Assembly (NCBI RefSeq): GCF_024707545.1
Contig: NZ_CP062229.1
Span: forward strand, 4,941,501 to 5,005,500
Source of the DNA: Mesorhizobium onobrychidis
GTDB lineage: Bacteria; Pseudomonadota; Alphaproteobacteria; Rhizobiales; Rhizobiaceae
Direction of reading: 5' to 3'
DNA length: 64,000 bases
Positions 21,343-29,691 of the stretch are shown piece by piece. Numbering within the stretch: the stretch's first letter is position 1; every line of letters starts with the position of its first letter. The translations under genes were made by a program, and so were the position numbers. A model generated the notes under the pieces. That model was not told the origin of the DNA, did no database searches, and worked only from the letters and a program-made list of their open reading frames with translations.

Positions 21343-22845
21343 TTAGGCTCCGCCGGGGTAATTCGGGCTTTCGCGGGTGATCGTGACGTCATGGGCGTGG
21401 CTTTCACGAAGTCCGGCGTTGGATATGCGTACAAAGGTGGCGCGATCGCGGAAATCGGCAAGATCGCGCCCGCCGACATAGCCCATAGCGGCTTTCAGGC
21501 CGCCGGCAAGCTGGTGCAGCACGCCGGACACAGGTCCTTTGTAGGGCACCTGCCCTTCGATGCCTTCCGGCACCAGTTTCAGCGTGTCGCGCACCTCGGC
21601 CTGGAAATAACGGTCGGCGGAGCCGCGCGCCATGGCGCCGACCGAGCCCATGCCGCGATAGGCTTTGAACGAGCGGCCCTGGTGCAGATAGACTTCGCCC
21701 GGGCTTTCGTCGGTGCCGGCCAGCAGCGAGCCGATCATGGCGGCACTGGCGCCGGCGGCGAGCGCCTTGGCGAGATCGCCGGAATATTTGATGCCGCCGT
21801 CGGCAATGACCGAGACGCCCGACTTTTGCGCCGTCTCGACCGCCGACATGATCGCCGAAAGCTGCGGCATGCCGACGCCGGCGACGATGCGGGTGGTGCA
21901 GATGGAACCCGGTCCGATGCCGACCTTGACGGCGTCGGCGCCGGCATCGATCAGCGCCAGCGTGCCTTCTGATGTGGCGACGTTGCCGGCCAGGATGCGG
22001 ACCGAATTGGAGAGTTTCTTGGCCCGCGTCACCGCATCGAGCACACGTTGCGAGTGACCATGCGCGGTGTCGATCACCAGAAGGTCCACGCCGGCATCGA
22101 TGAGCCGCTCGGCGCGCTCAAAACCGTCATCGCCGACGCTGGCGGCGGCCGCCGCGCGCAAGCGCCCCTGCACGTCCTTTGTGGCGTGCGGATTGAGCTG
22201 CGACTTCTCGATGTCCTTGACGGTGATTAGCCCGACGCAATTGCCGTCGCTATCGACCACGACCAGCTTTTCGATGCGGTGCTGATGCAGGAGCCGCTTG
22301 GCCTCGTCCTGATCGACGTTCTCCTTGACCGTGATCAGGTTGTCGCGGGTCATCAGCTCATAGACCTTCTGCGCCGGGTCGGAGGCGAAGCGCACGTCGC
22401 GGTTGGTCAGGATGCCGACCAGCCGGCCGACCGTGTGCCCGCCAGCGCCGCCATTCTCGACCACGGGAATGCCCGAGATGCTGTAGGTGCGCATCAGCCC
22501 CAGGGCGTCGGCGAGCGTCGCGTCGGGGCCGATGGTGACGGGGTTGACCACCATGCCGGATTCGAATTTCTTGACTTGCCGCACCTGCTCGGCCTGTTCG
22601 GCCGGCGAGAAATTGCGGTGGATGACGCCGATGCCGCCGGCCTGGGCCATGGCGATGGCCAGACGCGCCTCGGTGACTGTATCCATGGCGGCGGACAGGA
22701 TCGGCACGTTGAGGTCGATGTCGCCGGCAATGCGGGTGCGGATATCGGTCTCGCCGGGCATAACCTCGGAATGACCCGGCTGAAGCAGCACGTCGTCAAA
22801 GGTCAGCGCCAATGCGCCCGTGGACGTTTCGATAATCTTTGCCAT
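21343..22845 (-). CDS. guaB: Inosine-5'-monophosphate dehydrogenase
   Basis: The protein has 500 residues from the ATG at 22845 ([11 protein letters not shown]). It is a TIM barrel, [20 protein letters not shown] at the start, interrupted by a CBS pair (residues 95-225). The active-site loop is [15 protein letters not shown] near residue 310, with the catalytic Cys, and the phosphate-binding [10 protein letters not shown] is near 415. GuaB makes XMP from IMP, the first committed step to GTP. Upstream in-frame codons to 22974 are basic and unlike the family, so the internal start is chosen. Confidence 0.95.
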   Translation of the reverse strand: MAKIIETSTGALALTFDDVLLQPGHSEVMPGETDIRTRIAGDIDLNVPILSAAMDTVTEARLAIAMAQAGGIGVIHRNFSPAEQAEQVRQVKKFESGMVVNPVTIGPDATLADALGLMRTYSISGIPVVENGGAGGHTVGRLVGILTNRDVRFASDPAQKVYELMTRDNLITVKENVDQDEAKRLLHQHRIEKLVVVDSDGNCVGLITVKDIEKSQLNPHATKDVQGRLRAAAAASVGDDGFERAERLIDAGVDLLVIDTAHGHSQRVLDAVTRAKKLSNSVRILAGNVATSEGTLALIDAGADAVKVGIGPGSICTTRIVAGVGMPQLSAIMSAVETAQKSGVSVIADGGIKYSGDLAKALAAGASAAMIGSLLAGTDESPGEVYLHQGRSFKAYRGMGSVGAMARGSADRYFQAEVRDTLKLVPEGIEGQVPYKGPVSGVLHQLAGGLKAAMGYVGGRDLADFRDRATFVRISNAGLRESHAHDVTITRESPNYPGGA

Positions 22846-23064
22846 GGCCAGCCCTCGGAATGCATGAAAAGCGCTGGACCGGATGGACAGCGCCGACTCG
22901 TCTTCTTCCCTTTCAGGATTGGCGCTGGCTCGTAACACGTCCCGTCGCCGATGAAAAGCCGATTGCTTGTGCACGACAGCGCTGCGAACTCAGCTTAATG
23001 CCCTTTCGCGGTGACGGATCGGCTACCGGAGTTCGCCGCTGGTGATTGGCGGAAGCCGAAGCGG

Positions 23065-23300
23065 CATCCCCTTGCGGGGGAGATGTCCGGCAGGACAGAA
23101 AGATCGCGGCTTCATTCCAGGTTGGGTTCCTCGCCACCACGCAAAGTGGGGGAGAGGTGGCTCGGCGAAGCCGAGACGGAGAGGGGGAACCGCGCCCTAC
23201 GAAAGCCCCCTCTCCGGCCGCGGAGCCTGTCCTCGGGCTTGCCAAAGGCAAGACCCGTGGGCGGCCACCTCTCCCCCGCTTCGCGGTGGGCGAGGAACCC
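23065..23300. repeat. Composite palindromic element (half A plus B-type)
   Basis: 23065-23100 carries the A-family sequence (GGGGGAGATGTCCGGCAGGA). 23124-23300 is a longer inverted structure: GGGTTCCTCGCC at the left faces GGCGAGGAACCC at the right, with AGTGGGGGAGAGGTGG facing CCACCTCTCCCCC inside. A GGAGCCTGTCCTCGGGCTTG module in its right arm is also present in the element at 25032-25230. Confidence 0.72.
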
Positions 23301-23387
23301 AGGTCTTGGCAAGTCCGAAGCGATTATCCCGGACGCGGGCTCGCGAATCCCTTGCTTTGTGACGGCAGTTATGCTAGGAATTTATTC

Positions 23388-23431
23388 ATGGTGCTGATTG
23401 CGCCAACGACCCGCCGCGAGGCGGGTTTTTT
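23388..23431 (+). ncRNA. Possible small transcript or attenuator leader
   Basis: Between -35-like TTGCTT (23352-23357) and a strong terminator (23409-23431), a short stretch begins with ATG at 23388. Read as protein it gives MVLIAPTTRREAGFLF, a leader-peptide-like ORF that runs into the terminator hairpin. A leader, an attenuator of the downstream MFS gene, or a short sRNA would all fit. No conserved family is recognised. Confidence 0.4.
23409..23431 (+). terminator. Rho-independent terminator
   Basis: CCCGCC at 23410-23415, loop GCGA, GGCGGG at 23420-23425, then six T (23426-23431). It is the clearest intrinsic terminator in the window. It lies 170 bp before the MFS gene and after no annotated gene on this strand, so something short must be transcribed up to it. 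Confidence 0.8.
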
Positions 23432-23603
23432 GTTTCGGCGCCATTCTTCGCAGGGCTCCGGACTGGCACCGCTGCCCTGGTCGCACAAATGTGACGGCAA
23501 AGTAAGGCGACATCCGACCTAAGCCGTGGTAACCGCCCTGCCTGCCGGCTTGCCCCCTGGACCCGGCAATCGACGGCGCAACATTCAAATCCGGACGCGC
23601 TCC

Positions 23604-25022
23604 ATGAACCGCACCATTCCGCTTATCCTGGCGGTCGCTCTTTTCATGGAAAACATGGATTCGACCGTTATCGCAACGTCGCTGCCGGCGATCGCCATCG
23701 ACCTCCAGACCAGCCCGGTCGCGCTCAAGCTGGCGCTGACCGCCTATCTGGTGTCGCTGGCGGTGTTCATTCCGATCAGCGGCTGGATGGCCGACCGCTT
23801 CGGCGCCAAGAACGTGTTTCGCGCGGCGATCGCCGTGTTCATCGTCGGTTCGGTCGCTTGCGCGGTGTCCAATTCGCTGCCGGCTTTCGTGATGTCGCGC
23901 TTCCTGCAAGGCATTGGCGGCGCCATGATGACGCCGGTGGGACGCCTTGTGCTGGTGCGCGCCACGCCGAAAAGCGAGCTTGTCGCCGCCATGTCCTGGC
24001 TGAGCATCCCAGCGCTGGTCGGGCCGCTCGTCGGTCCGCCGGTTGGCGGCTTCATCACCACCTATTTCACCTGGCACTGGATCTTCCTGATCAATGTGCC
24101 GATTGGGCTGATCGGCATCTGGCTCGCAACGCGCTTCCTGCCGGACACCGGGCCGGCGCAGACGCCGCAGCTCGACTTCATCGGCTTCGTGCTGAGCGGG
24201 TTGGCGGCATCGGGCATCGTATTCGGCCTGTCGGTGGTCAGCCTGCCCGCTTTGCCGCCGATTGCCGGCTTTCTCACCGTGGCTGTCGGGCTGGTGTCGG
24301 CGGTGCTTTACCTCCTGCATGCGCGCCGCGCCAGGAATCCGCTGCTGGCGCTCGACCTGTTCCGTAACTAGGTGTTCCGCGCCTCGGTCCTCGGCGGCGG
24401 GCTGTTCCGCATCGGCATCGGCGCCGTGCCTTTCCTTTTACCGCTGATGTTCCAGATCGGCTTCGGGCTGACGCCGTTCCAGTCGGGGATGATCACCTTC
24501 GTGGCGGCGGTCGGCGCCATCGGCATGAAATTCGTCACGGCGCTGATCTTCAGGGTCGCCGGCTTCCGCCGCGTGCTGATCTTCGGCTCGCTGATCGCGG
24601 CGGCGTCGATCGCCATCAACGGCTTGTTCACGCCCGACACGCCCTATCTGCTGATCCTCGCCGCCCTGCTTGCCGGCGGCTTCATCCGCTCGATGTTCTT
24701 CACCGGCATCAACGCGCTAGCCTATGCCGAGATTTCGACCGCCGACACCAGCAGGGCAACGCCGATCGCCGCGGTGTTCCAGCAGCTGTCGATCGCGCTC
24801 GGCGTGGCGCTGGCAGGCGGCATCCTGGAAGTGTCGACGGCAATCCATGGCGGGCCGCTGACGCTGAGCGACTTCCACATCGCGTTCTTCATCGTCGCGG
24901 CCGTGTCGGCCGCCGCATCGCTGTCGTTCATGCGGCTGGCGCCGGACGCCGGCAACGCCGTATCGGGATATGGCGGGCTGACTACGCCGAAGACGCTGGG
25001 GGTGGGTCCACCGGGGAGTTGA
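23604..25022 (+). pseudogene. DHA2-like MFS drug exporter with an in-frame amber stop
   Basis: From the ATG at 23604 the frame encodes MNRTIPLILAVALFMENMDS, WMADRFGAKNVFRAA and further membrane segments for 255 codons, then meets TAG at 24369-24371. The same frame continues without other stops from GTG 24372 to 25022 (VFRASVLGG, FLLPLMFQIGFGLTPFQSGM). Together they make one 14-segment exporter of about 472 residues, the usual length for DHA2 proteins. One base change, for example AAG to TAG, would restore it. Unless the amber codon is read through, the protein is truncated. Confidence 0.8.
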
Positions 25023-25031
25023 GGCTCCTTC

Positions 25032-25230
25032 CCTTCTCTCCTTGTGGGAGAAGGTGGATCGGCGCGCAGCGCCGAGACGGATGAGGGGTGTTGGAAGAAA
25101 CGAGGCGACGAAAACTGCAAGCGTGTTGCCAAGCTGGAACACCCCTCATCCGACCTCGCGGAGCCTGTCCTCGGGCTTGCCGGAGGCAAGACCCGTGGGC
25201 GAGGCCACCTTCTCCCACAAGGGGAGAAGG
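25032..25230. repeat. Palindromic intergenic element, family B (copy 2)
   Basis: CCTTCTCTCCTTGTGGGAGA at the left faces TCTCCCACAAGGGGAGAAGG at the right. GATGAGGGGTGTTGG in the left half faces AACACCCCTCATC in the right. The right arm contains the CCTGTCCTCGGGCTTGCC module also seen at 23124-23300. It lies between the convergent ends of the broken MFS gene and rlmE. Confidence 0.82.
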
Positions 25231-25238
25231 AAAAGACG

Positions 25239-25934
25239 CTAACCCTTAAAATCCTTCGCCAGCAGATAAAGCTCGACCGACTCATCCCGCGAGGCCGGCG
25301 GCTTGACGTGATGGACCGAGCGGAAATTCTGCTTGAGCCTGGCGAGCAGCTCGTTTTCGGCGCCGCCCTGAAAGGTCTTGGCGAGGAAATGGCCGCCCGG
25401 CTTGAGCACCGACAGGGCGAAATCGGCCGCCACCTCGCACAGATACATGGTGCGGATGTGATCGGTCCGGCGATGGCCGGTGGTCGGCGCCGCCATGTCG
25501 GAGAGCACAATGTCAGGTTGGCCGCCCAGCGTTTCGGCGAGCTTTTCCGGCGCCTGCGGGTCGAGAAAATCCATCAACAACACCGGCGCGCCGGGCACCG
25601 CATCCATCTCCAGATAGTCGATGCCGACGACATGCGGATGTTCGGCCGTCGATTTCGTGCGCGCGGCGGCGACCTGGCACCAGCCGCCGGGTGCCGCACC
25701 AAGGTCGATGACCTTCATGCCGGGCTTGAGCAGATGGTGCTTGTCGTCGATCTCGATCAGCTTGTAAGCCGCGCGCGAACGGTAGCCGTCGGCCTTGGAG
25801 CGCTGGACATAGGGATCGTTGATGTGACGCTGCAGCCAGCGGCGCGACGATTCCTTCAGGCCGCTTTTCTTCTTGATCCGCGTCTTCAGCACACGAATGC
25901 CGGCAGAGCCTGGTTTTTCCGGTTTCTTGGTCAT
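25239..25934 (-). CDS. rlmE: 23S rRNA U2552 2'-O-methyltransferase (FtsJ/RrmJ)
   Basis: The product has 231 residues. After a basic N-terminus, [20 protein letters not shown] precedes the SAM motif [16 protein letters not shown] (near residue 82). [14 protein letters not shown] carries the catalytic Asp, and the K-D-K-E tetrad is completed by [15 protein letters not shown]. The start ATG overlaps the ppx stop by 4 bp (ATGA), so ppx and rlmE form one operon. RlmE methylates the ribosomal A-loop late in 50S assembly. Confidence 0.93.
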   Translation of the reverse strand: MTKKPEKPGSAGIRVLKTRIKKKSGLKESSRRWLQRHINDPYVQRSKADGYRSRAAYKLIEIDDKHHLLKPGMKVIDLGAAPGGWCQVAAARTKSTAEHPHVVGIDYLEMDAVPGAPVLLMDFLDPQAPEKLAETLGGQPDIVLSDMAAPTTGHRRTDHIRTMYLCEVAADFALSVLKPGGHFLAKTFQGGAENELLARLKQNFRSVHHVKPPASRDESVELYLLAKDFKG

Positions 25935-27310
25935 TGCCTGCCACGCCCATTGTTGCGCCAGACGCCGTCGTCAGCCATCAATTCGCTCAATATGCCCTCG
26001 CGCAGGCCGCGGTCGGCGACGCGCAGCCTCTCCGACGGCCACACCGCGCGGATCGCTTCCAGGATGGCGCAGCCGGCCAGCACCAGATCGGCGCGATCGG
26101 CTCCGATGCAAGGATTGGCGACGCGCTGCTGGAAATCCCAGCCGACCAGTTTTTCGACCATGCGGTCGACGCTGTCGCGGTCCATCCACAGCCCGTCAAC
26201 CCGGCGGCGGTCGTAGCGTTCCAGGTCAAGGTGGACGCCGGCCAGCGTCGTCACCGTGCCCGAGGTGCCGAGCAGGTGAAATTTTGGGCTGGCGAGCACA
26301 TGGCTCAGCCGGTCGCGCCCGTCGAAGGCGTGCAGGCGCACAGCCACATCCTCGACCATGGCGGCAAAGATCTCGCGGGTGACGGCGCGGCCGCCGAAGC
26401 GCTCGGCCAGCGAGACCACGCCGACCGGCAGCGACGTCCAGGAGACGATGTGGTTGGCGAGCCTCGGCGAGCGGTGGCCGGTGAGATCGATCAGCGCGAT
26501 TTCCGAGGAGCCGCCGCCGATGTCGAACAGGACGACGCCTTGCGTGTCGCGGTCGACCAGCGAGCCGCAGCCCGAAACCGCCAGCCGCGCCTCGGTCTGG
26601 CGGTCGATGATCTCAAGCTTCAATCCGGCCTCCCGCTCGACGCGGTCGAGGAAGTCGGCGCCGTTTGCGGCCGTGCGGCAGGCCTCGGTGGCAATCAGCC
26701 GGGCCTTCCTGATCTTGCGGCTGCGCAATTTGTCGCCGCAGATCTTCAGCGCCTCGACCGCTCGGTCCATCGCCGGCTGCCCAAGCCGGCCATTGGCGGT
26801 GAGGCCCTCGCCCAGCCTGACGATGCGCGAGAAGGCGTCGATGACGCGGAACTGGCCGTACCGCGTCGGCACCGCCACCAGCAGCCGGCAATTGTTGGTG
26901 CCTAGGTCAAGCGCGGCAAACACCGGCAGCTCCTGCAGCGGCGGGCGGCGGACATCCTGCTCCGGCCTGCTTGGCACAGCTGAGGGCGAAGGCGCGACAA
27001 TCGCCTCGGGCGGACGGCTGGGTGGCGCGCCGATGGCGACGGGCGCCGACAGTCCGGCCGCTGCGAGGTGAGCGTCATCGCGCACAAAGACCTTGCGGCC
27101 GCGCCGACGTTTTCGCCGCTTCCTGGTCTTGGCCTTCTGCTGGCCATTTTGATGTTGGGACGCGTCGCCTGCCGGTCCATGACCGGACCAAGCCTGCACC
27201 GGGCGGCCATTCTGCCAGCCGGCGGGTGGGCTTGCCTGGCCTGAAGGCGGCGGCGAAGCCCTGGACACGCCCACTTCCGGCGCGCCGGCGCCGGTGTCGT
27301 GGTCTTCCAC
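25931..27310 (-). CDS. ppx: Ppx/GppA exopolyphosphatase with basic N-terminal extension
   Basis: The 459-residue protein has a core that begins at about residue 127 with [18 protein letters not shown], the first phosphate-binding loop of the actin-like ASKHA fold. [17 protein letters not shown] (near 245) is the second loop. The core hydrolyses polyphosphate or (p)ppGpp ends. The first 126 residues are Pro/Gly-rich and carry a cluster [13 protein letters not shown] near residue 63, unlike typical Ppx proteins. It could bind nucleic acid or polyphosphate; that is inference. It is the upstream partner of rlmE. Confidence 0.87.
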   Translation of the reverse strand: MEDHDTGAGAPEVGVSRASPPPSGQASPPAGWQNGRPVQAWSGHGPAGDASQHQNGQQKAKTRKRRKRRRGRKVFVRDDAHLAAAGLSAPVAIGAPPSRPPEAIVAPSPSAVPSRPEQDVRRPPLQELPVFAALDLGTNNCRLLVAVPTRYGQFRVIDAFSRIVRLGEGLTANGRLGQPAMDRAVEALKICGDKLRSRKIRKARLIATEACRTAANGADFLDRVEREAGLKLEIIDRQTEARLAVSGCGSLVDRDTQGVVLFDIGGGSSEIALIDLTGHRSPRLANHIVSWTSLPVGVVSLAERFGGRAVTREIFAAMVEDVAVRLHAFDGRDRLSHVLASPKFHLLGTSGTVTTLAGVHLDLERYDRRRVDGLWMDRDSVDRMVEKLVGWDFQQRVANPCIGADRADLVLAGCAILEAIRAVWPSERLRVADRGLREGILSELMADDGVWRNNGRGRQ

Positions 27311-27481
27311 TTCAGTTCCTTCCGGCGCCGCGCGAACCGGAGACCGGACGCAGCAGGCGCTTTCATGTGTTCTAAGTTGCCGACAGATTAGCAGCGCCGC
27401 GCCGGATCACCAAGAGCGCAGGGGCCGAATTTTGCCGGCGGCATTGTCTCGCGCTCCGCTCGGCCCGATCATGGCGGGACA

Positions 27482-27640
27482 GCGCCCCCTCCGTCCTGCC
27501 GGATATCTCCCCCACAAGGGGGAGATTGGCAGCTTTGGCGCTCCGCCGGTTTCTGCGACGGTGGGGATTGGCGAAAGCGGCGGTGACGGCCGATCTCCCC
27601 CCAAGTGGGGGAGATGTCCGGCAGGACAGAGGGGGGCGCG
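27482..27640. repeat. Palindromic intergenic element, family A (copy 2)
   Basis: GCGCCCCCTCCGTCCTGCCG at the left faces CGGCAGGACAGAGGGGGGCG at the right; inside, ATCTCCCCCACAAGGGGGAG faces its near-complement at 27592-27612. The 500-bp gap between the divergent starts of ppx and the YbhN-like gene holds only this element and ordinary promoter space. Confidence 0.8.
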
Positions 27641-27811
27641 AAGGATCGCCAGCCTTTCCTTCTCCCTCCGCAGCGCGCCTTGCCGGTTGAATAGCCGGCT
27701 TCGATAAGGCATTTCTGAAATGGCGGGAATGGAAACATTCGGAATTGCGGGCAGTTTTCCTGACGCGAACCGGAAAAGGGCAACGGGGCTGCAACGCATG
27801 ATCGTCACGCC

Positions 27812-28744
27812 ATGAATTGGAGGCGCTATTTCTGGCCGGTCGTCGGCATCGCGGCGGTCGTCTTCTCGCTGTGGCTGCTGCTGCACGAGCTGCGCGGTAT
27901 TTCGCTCGACGACGTCTGGGACGGCATCGTCGCCATCCCTGCCCGCGGCTGGGTGCTCGCCGCGCTGAGCTCGGTCATCGCCTATGCGTCGCTGGCCGGC
28001 TACGACCACATCGCGCTCCTGCATATTGGCAGACGAGTCTCTTGGCTGTTCGTCACCCTGTGCTCCTTCACCACCTACGCGCTGTCGCACAATATCGGCG
28101 GCTCGGTATTTTCAGGCGCGGTGATCCGCTACCGCGCCTACGGAACCAGGGGGCTGATCGGACAGGATGTCGGCATTCTGGTGGCGATCTGCTGGATTAC
28201 CTTCGTGCTGTCGACGATCCTCGTCTCCGGCCTCGTGCTGGTCTTCGAGCCTGAAATCATCGACCGGTTCTCCGGCGTACCACACCATGGTCTGACCATG
28301 GCCGCGGGCGTCGCGATGCTGCTGCTGGTGGCTGCCTATGTCTTCGGCAGCTGGCTGCATCTCAGGCCGCTGAAGATCGGCAGCTTCCAGATCCACTATC
28401 CGGCGCTGCCAATCGTCGCGCGGCAATTGCTGATCGGCCCGATCGAATTGCTGGCGGCGGCGGCGATCATCTTCTTCGCCCTGCCCGTATCAGGCAATCC
28501 CGGCTATTTCGTCGTGCTCGGCGTCTTCCTGGTGTCGTTCTCGATCGCCCAGATCTCGCACGCGCCGGGCGGGCTCGGCGTGTTCGAGGTCGTGTTTCTC
28601 GCCGGGCTTTCGCATATGGACCCGGTCGGCGTGCTGGCGGCGCTGCTGGTGTTCCGGCTGTTCTACCTGATCATCCCGCTGCTGATCGCGCTCGGCGTGG
28701 TGCTGTATTTTGAGCACTCGCAGCTCGGGCGGGGTGAGAATTGA
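27812..28744 (+). CDS. YbhN-like (UPF0104/LPG synthase TM domain) membrane protein
   Basis: The product has 310 residues and about eight transmembrane segments. Helices from [17 protein letters not shown] to [11 protein letters not shown], and the internal [18 protein letters not shown] near residue 250, match UPF0104 proteins (E. coli YbhN) and the flippase half of MprF. There is no synthase domain, so it is not an aminoacyl-PG synthase. Role unknown; lipid flipping is only suggested by homology. The [15 protein letters not shown] loop is conserved in the family. Confidence 0.8.
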   Translation: MNWRRYFWPVVGIAAVVFSLWLLLHELRGISLDDVWDGIVAIPARGWVLAALSSVIAYASLAGYDHIALLHIGRRVSWLFVTLCSFTTYALSHNIGGSVFSGAVIRYRAYGTRGLIGQDVGILVAICWITFVLSTILVSGLVLVFEPEIIDRFSGVPHHGLTMAAGVAMLLLVAAYVFGSWLHLRPLKIGSFQIHYPALPIVARQLLIGPIELLAAAAIIFFALPVSGNPGYFVVLGVFLVSFSIAQISHAPGGLGVFEVVFLAGLSHMDPVGVLAALLVFRLFYLIIPLLIALGVVLYFEHSQLGRGEN

Positions 28745-28762
28745 GGGGCACCGCCCCTTCTT

Positions 28763-28907
28763 CCTTCTCCCCTTGTGGGAGAAGGTGGATCGACGCGCAG
28801 CGCCGAGCCGGATGAGGGGTGTTGGACGGAACGCGGCGATGCCAAGCTGGAACACCCCTCATCCGACCGAGCTTCGCTCGGCCACCTTCTCCCACAAGGG
28901 GAGAAGG
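28763..28907. repeat. Palindromic intergenic element, family B (copy 3)
   Basis: CCTTCTCCCCTTGTGGGAGA faces TCTCCCACAAGGGGAGAAGG. CCGGATGAGGGGTGTTGGA faces GAACACCCCTCATCCGACC. Its core is the simple B form without the extra module. It separates the YbhN-like gene from the tRNA promoter. Confidence 0.82.
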
Positions 28908-29004
28908 GAGAGCCCACGAGACAAGCGGCTCGCCCCGGAATGGGCAAGAGTGAGGGCAAGTCAAAACCTGAAGCAATCGCGCCGATTGAAATGCCTGGGC
29001 AGGC

Positions 29005-29032
29005 TTGACTATTTTCCGGCGGCGGCTACAAG
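29005..29032 (+). promoter_or_regulatory. Promoter of tRNA-Gln
   Basis: TTGACT at 29005-29010 and TACAAG at 29027-29032 are 16 bp apart. The predicted start point, near 29040, is about 50 bp before the tRNA. Both boxes are close to the housekeeping sigma consensus. Confidence 0.6.
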
Positions 29033-29087
29033 GCACGCGCGGCGACATCGTCGCCCTGCGCGCGCGGTTTTCTTCAACCGCGCCTGC

Positions 29088-29161
29088 TGGGGAATAGGTT
29101 AACGGTAGACCCACGGACTCTGACTCCGTTAGTCCTGGTTCGAATCCAGGTTCCCCAGCCA
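29088..29161 (+). tRNA. tRNA-Gln (anticodon CUG)
   Basis: TGGGGAA pairs with TTCCCCA to form the acceptor stem, with discriminator G and an encoded CCA at the end. ACGGA CTCTGAC TCCGT is the anticodon arm, giving loop CTCTGAC and anticodon CTG. CCTGG TTCGAAT CCAGG is the T arm. Total 74 nt. The DNA downstream differs in base composition from the upstream side, as often seen where elements integrate at tRNA 3' ends. Confidence 0.95.
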
Positions 29162-29691
29162 GTTATTTACTCAATCAAATAGGCAGTTAGTTAGCGTCGC
29201 CATGATGGGGGCGTGTTGCATGGGTTTTCGCGTCCTATTGCGTTAAACCTTCCTTTCCGGGCATGTCCCGGCCCCTCCCCTTGCTGTCAGCGCAACACGA
29301 CTGCAACATGGATCAGCGTCGTGCGAATCCTTTTACGAGGAGCACAACACAGAGCTTGGCCACTATTTCCGCATGCTCTACAACCTCGTGGCCTTCGTCG
29401 ACGCCGCAGTAATCGGCGAATGCCCAGATGCCTACGTTGAAGGTGTATTCGCCCGGGTCGCTTCGTCCTCCCATGCCACTGGGAATACTCTTCAGGCATC
29501 GGAAGCGCGGGAGTGCAGTCGCTGGTCGACAGCAACATCATCGAGATGCGAATCCATCGCCGAGACTGAACCCGTCGAAAGACAGATTCACGCACCAAGC
29601 CAGTCACACACCGCTGCAGGCAGCGTCTGTAGTGGTGCGAACTTCGATCGAGCCGCTTCCCTGCCGGAGGCCCCGAGGCGGCGTCTGGCAG
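29162..29691. other. Gene-poor accessory DNA downstream of tRNA-Gln
   Basis: No intact gene is visible on either strand in these 530 bp. One conserved fragment (29322-29450) is annotated separately as an abortive-infection relic. I looked for a second copy of the tRNA 3' end as an attachment site and did not see one inside the window. Confidence 0.6.
29322..29450 (+). pseudogene. Relic of a phage abortive-infection (AbiC-like) gene
   Basis: The frame from 29322 reads CESFYEEHNTELGHYFRMLY, then NLVAFVDAAVI. The Y/H-x-x-L-GHYFR-x-LY-x-x-x-x-F-x-D pattern is that of putative phage abortive-infection proteins (putAbiC family). Nothing before or after supports a full gene: a TAA stops the frame upstream near 29247, there is no start codon before the motif, and similarity fades after it. 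It is a short relic, and family naming from so little sequence is tentative. Confidence 0.45.

Larger units (their letters stand above)
22846..23603. other. Long intergenic region without an intact protein gene
   Basis: Over about 750 bp between the divergent starts of guaB and the MFS gene, no coding frame looks real. It holds a palindromic composite repeat (23065-23300) and a short transcript candidate ending in a terminator (23388-23431), annotated separately. The rest, 22846-23064 and 23432-23603, shows nothing I can name beyond expected promoter space. Confidence 0.6.

Noticed and set aside
23382..24320. A 312-codon open frame antisense to the MFS exporter
   Set aside because: Codon mirror of a membrane protein gene; rich in Arg, His and Asp with no motif.
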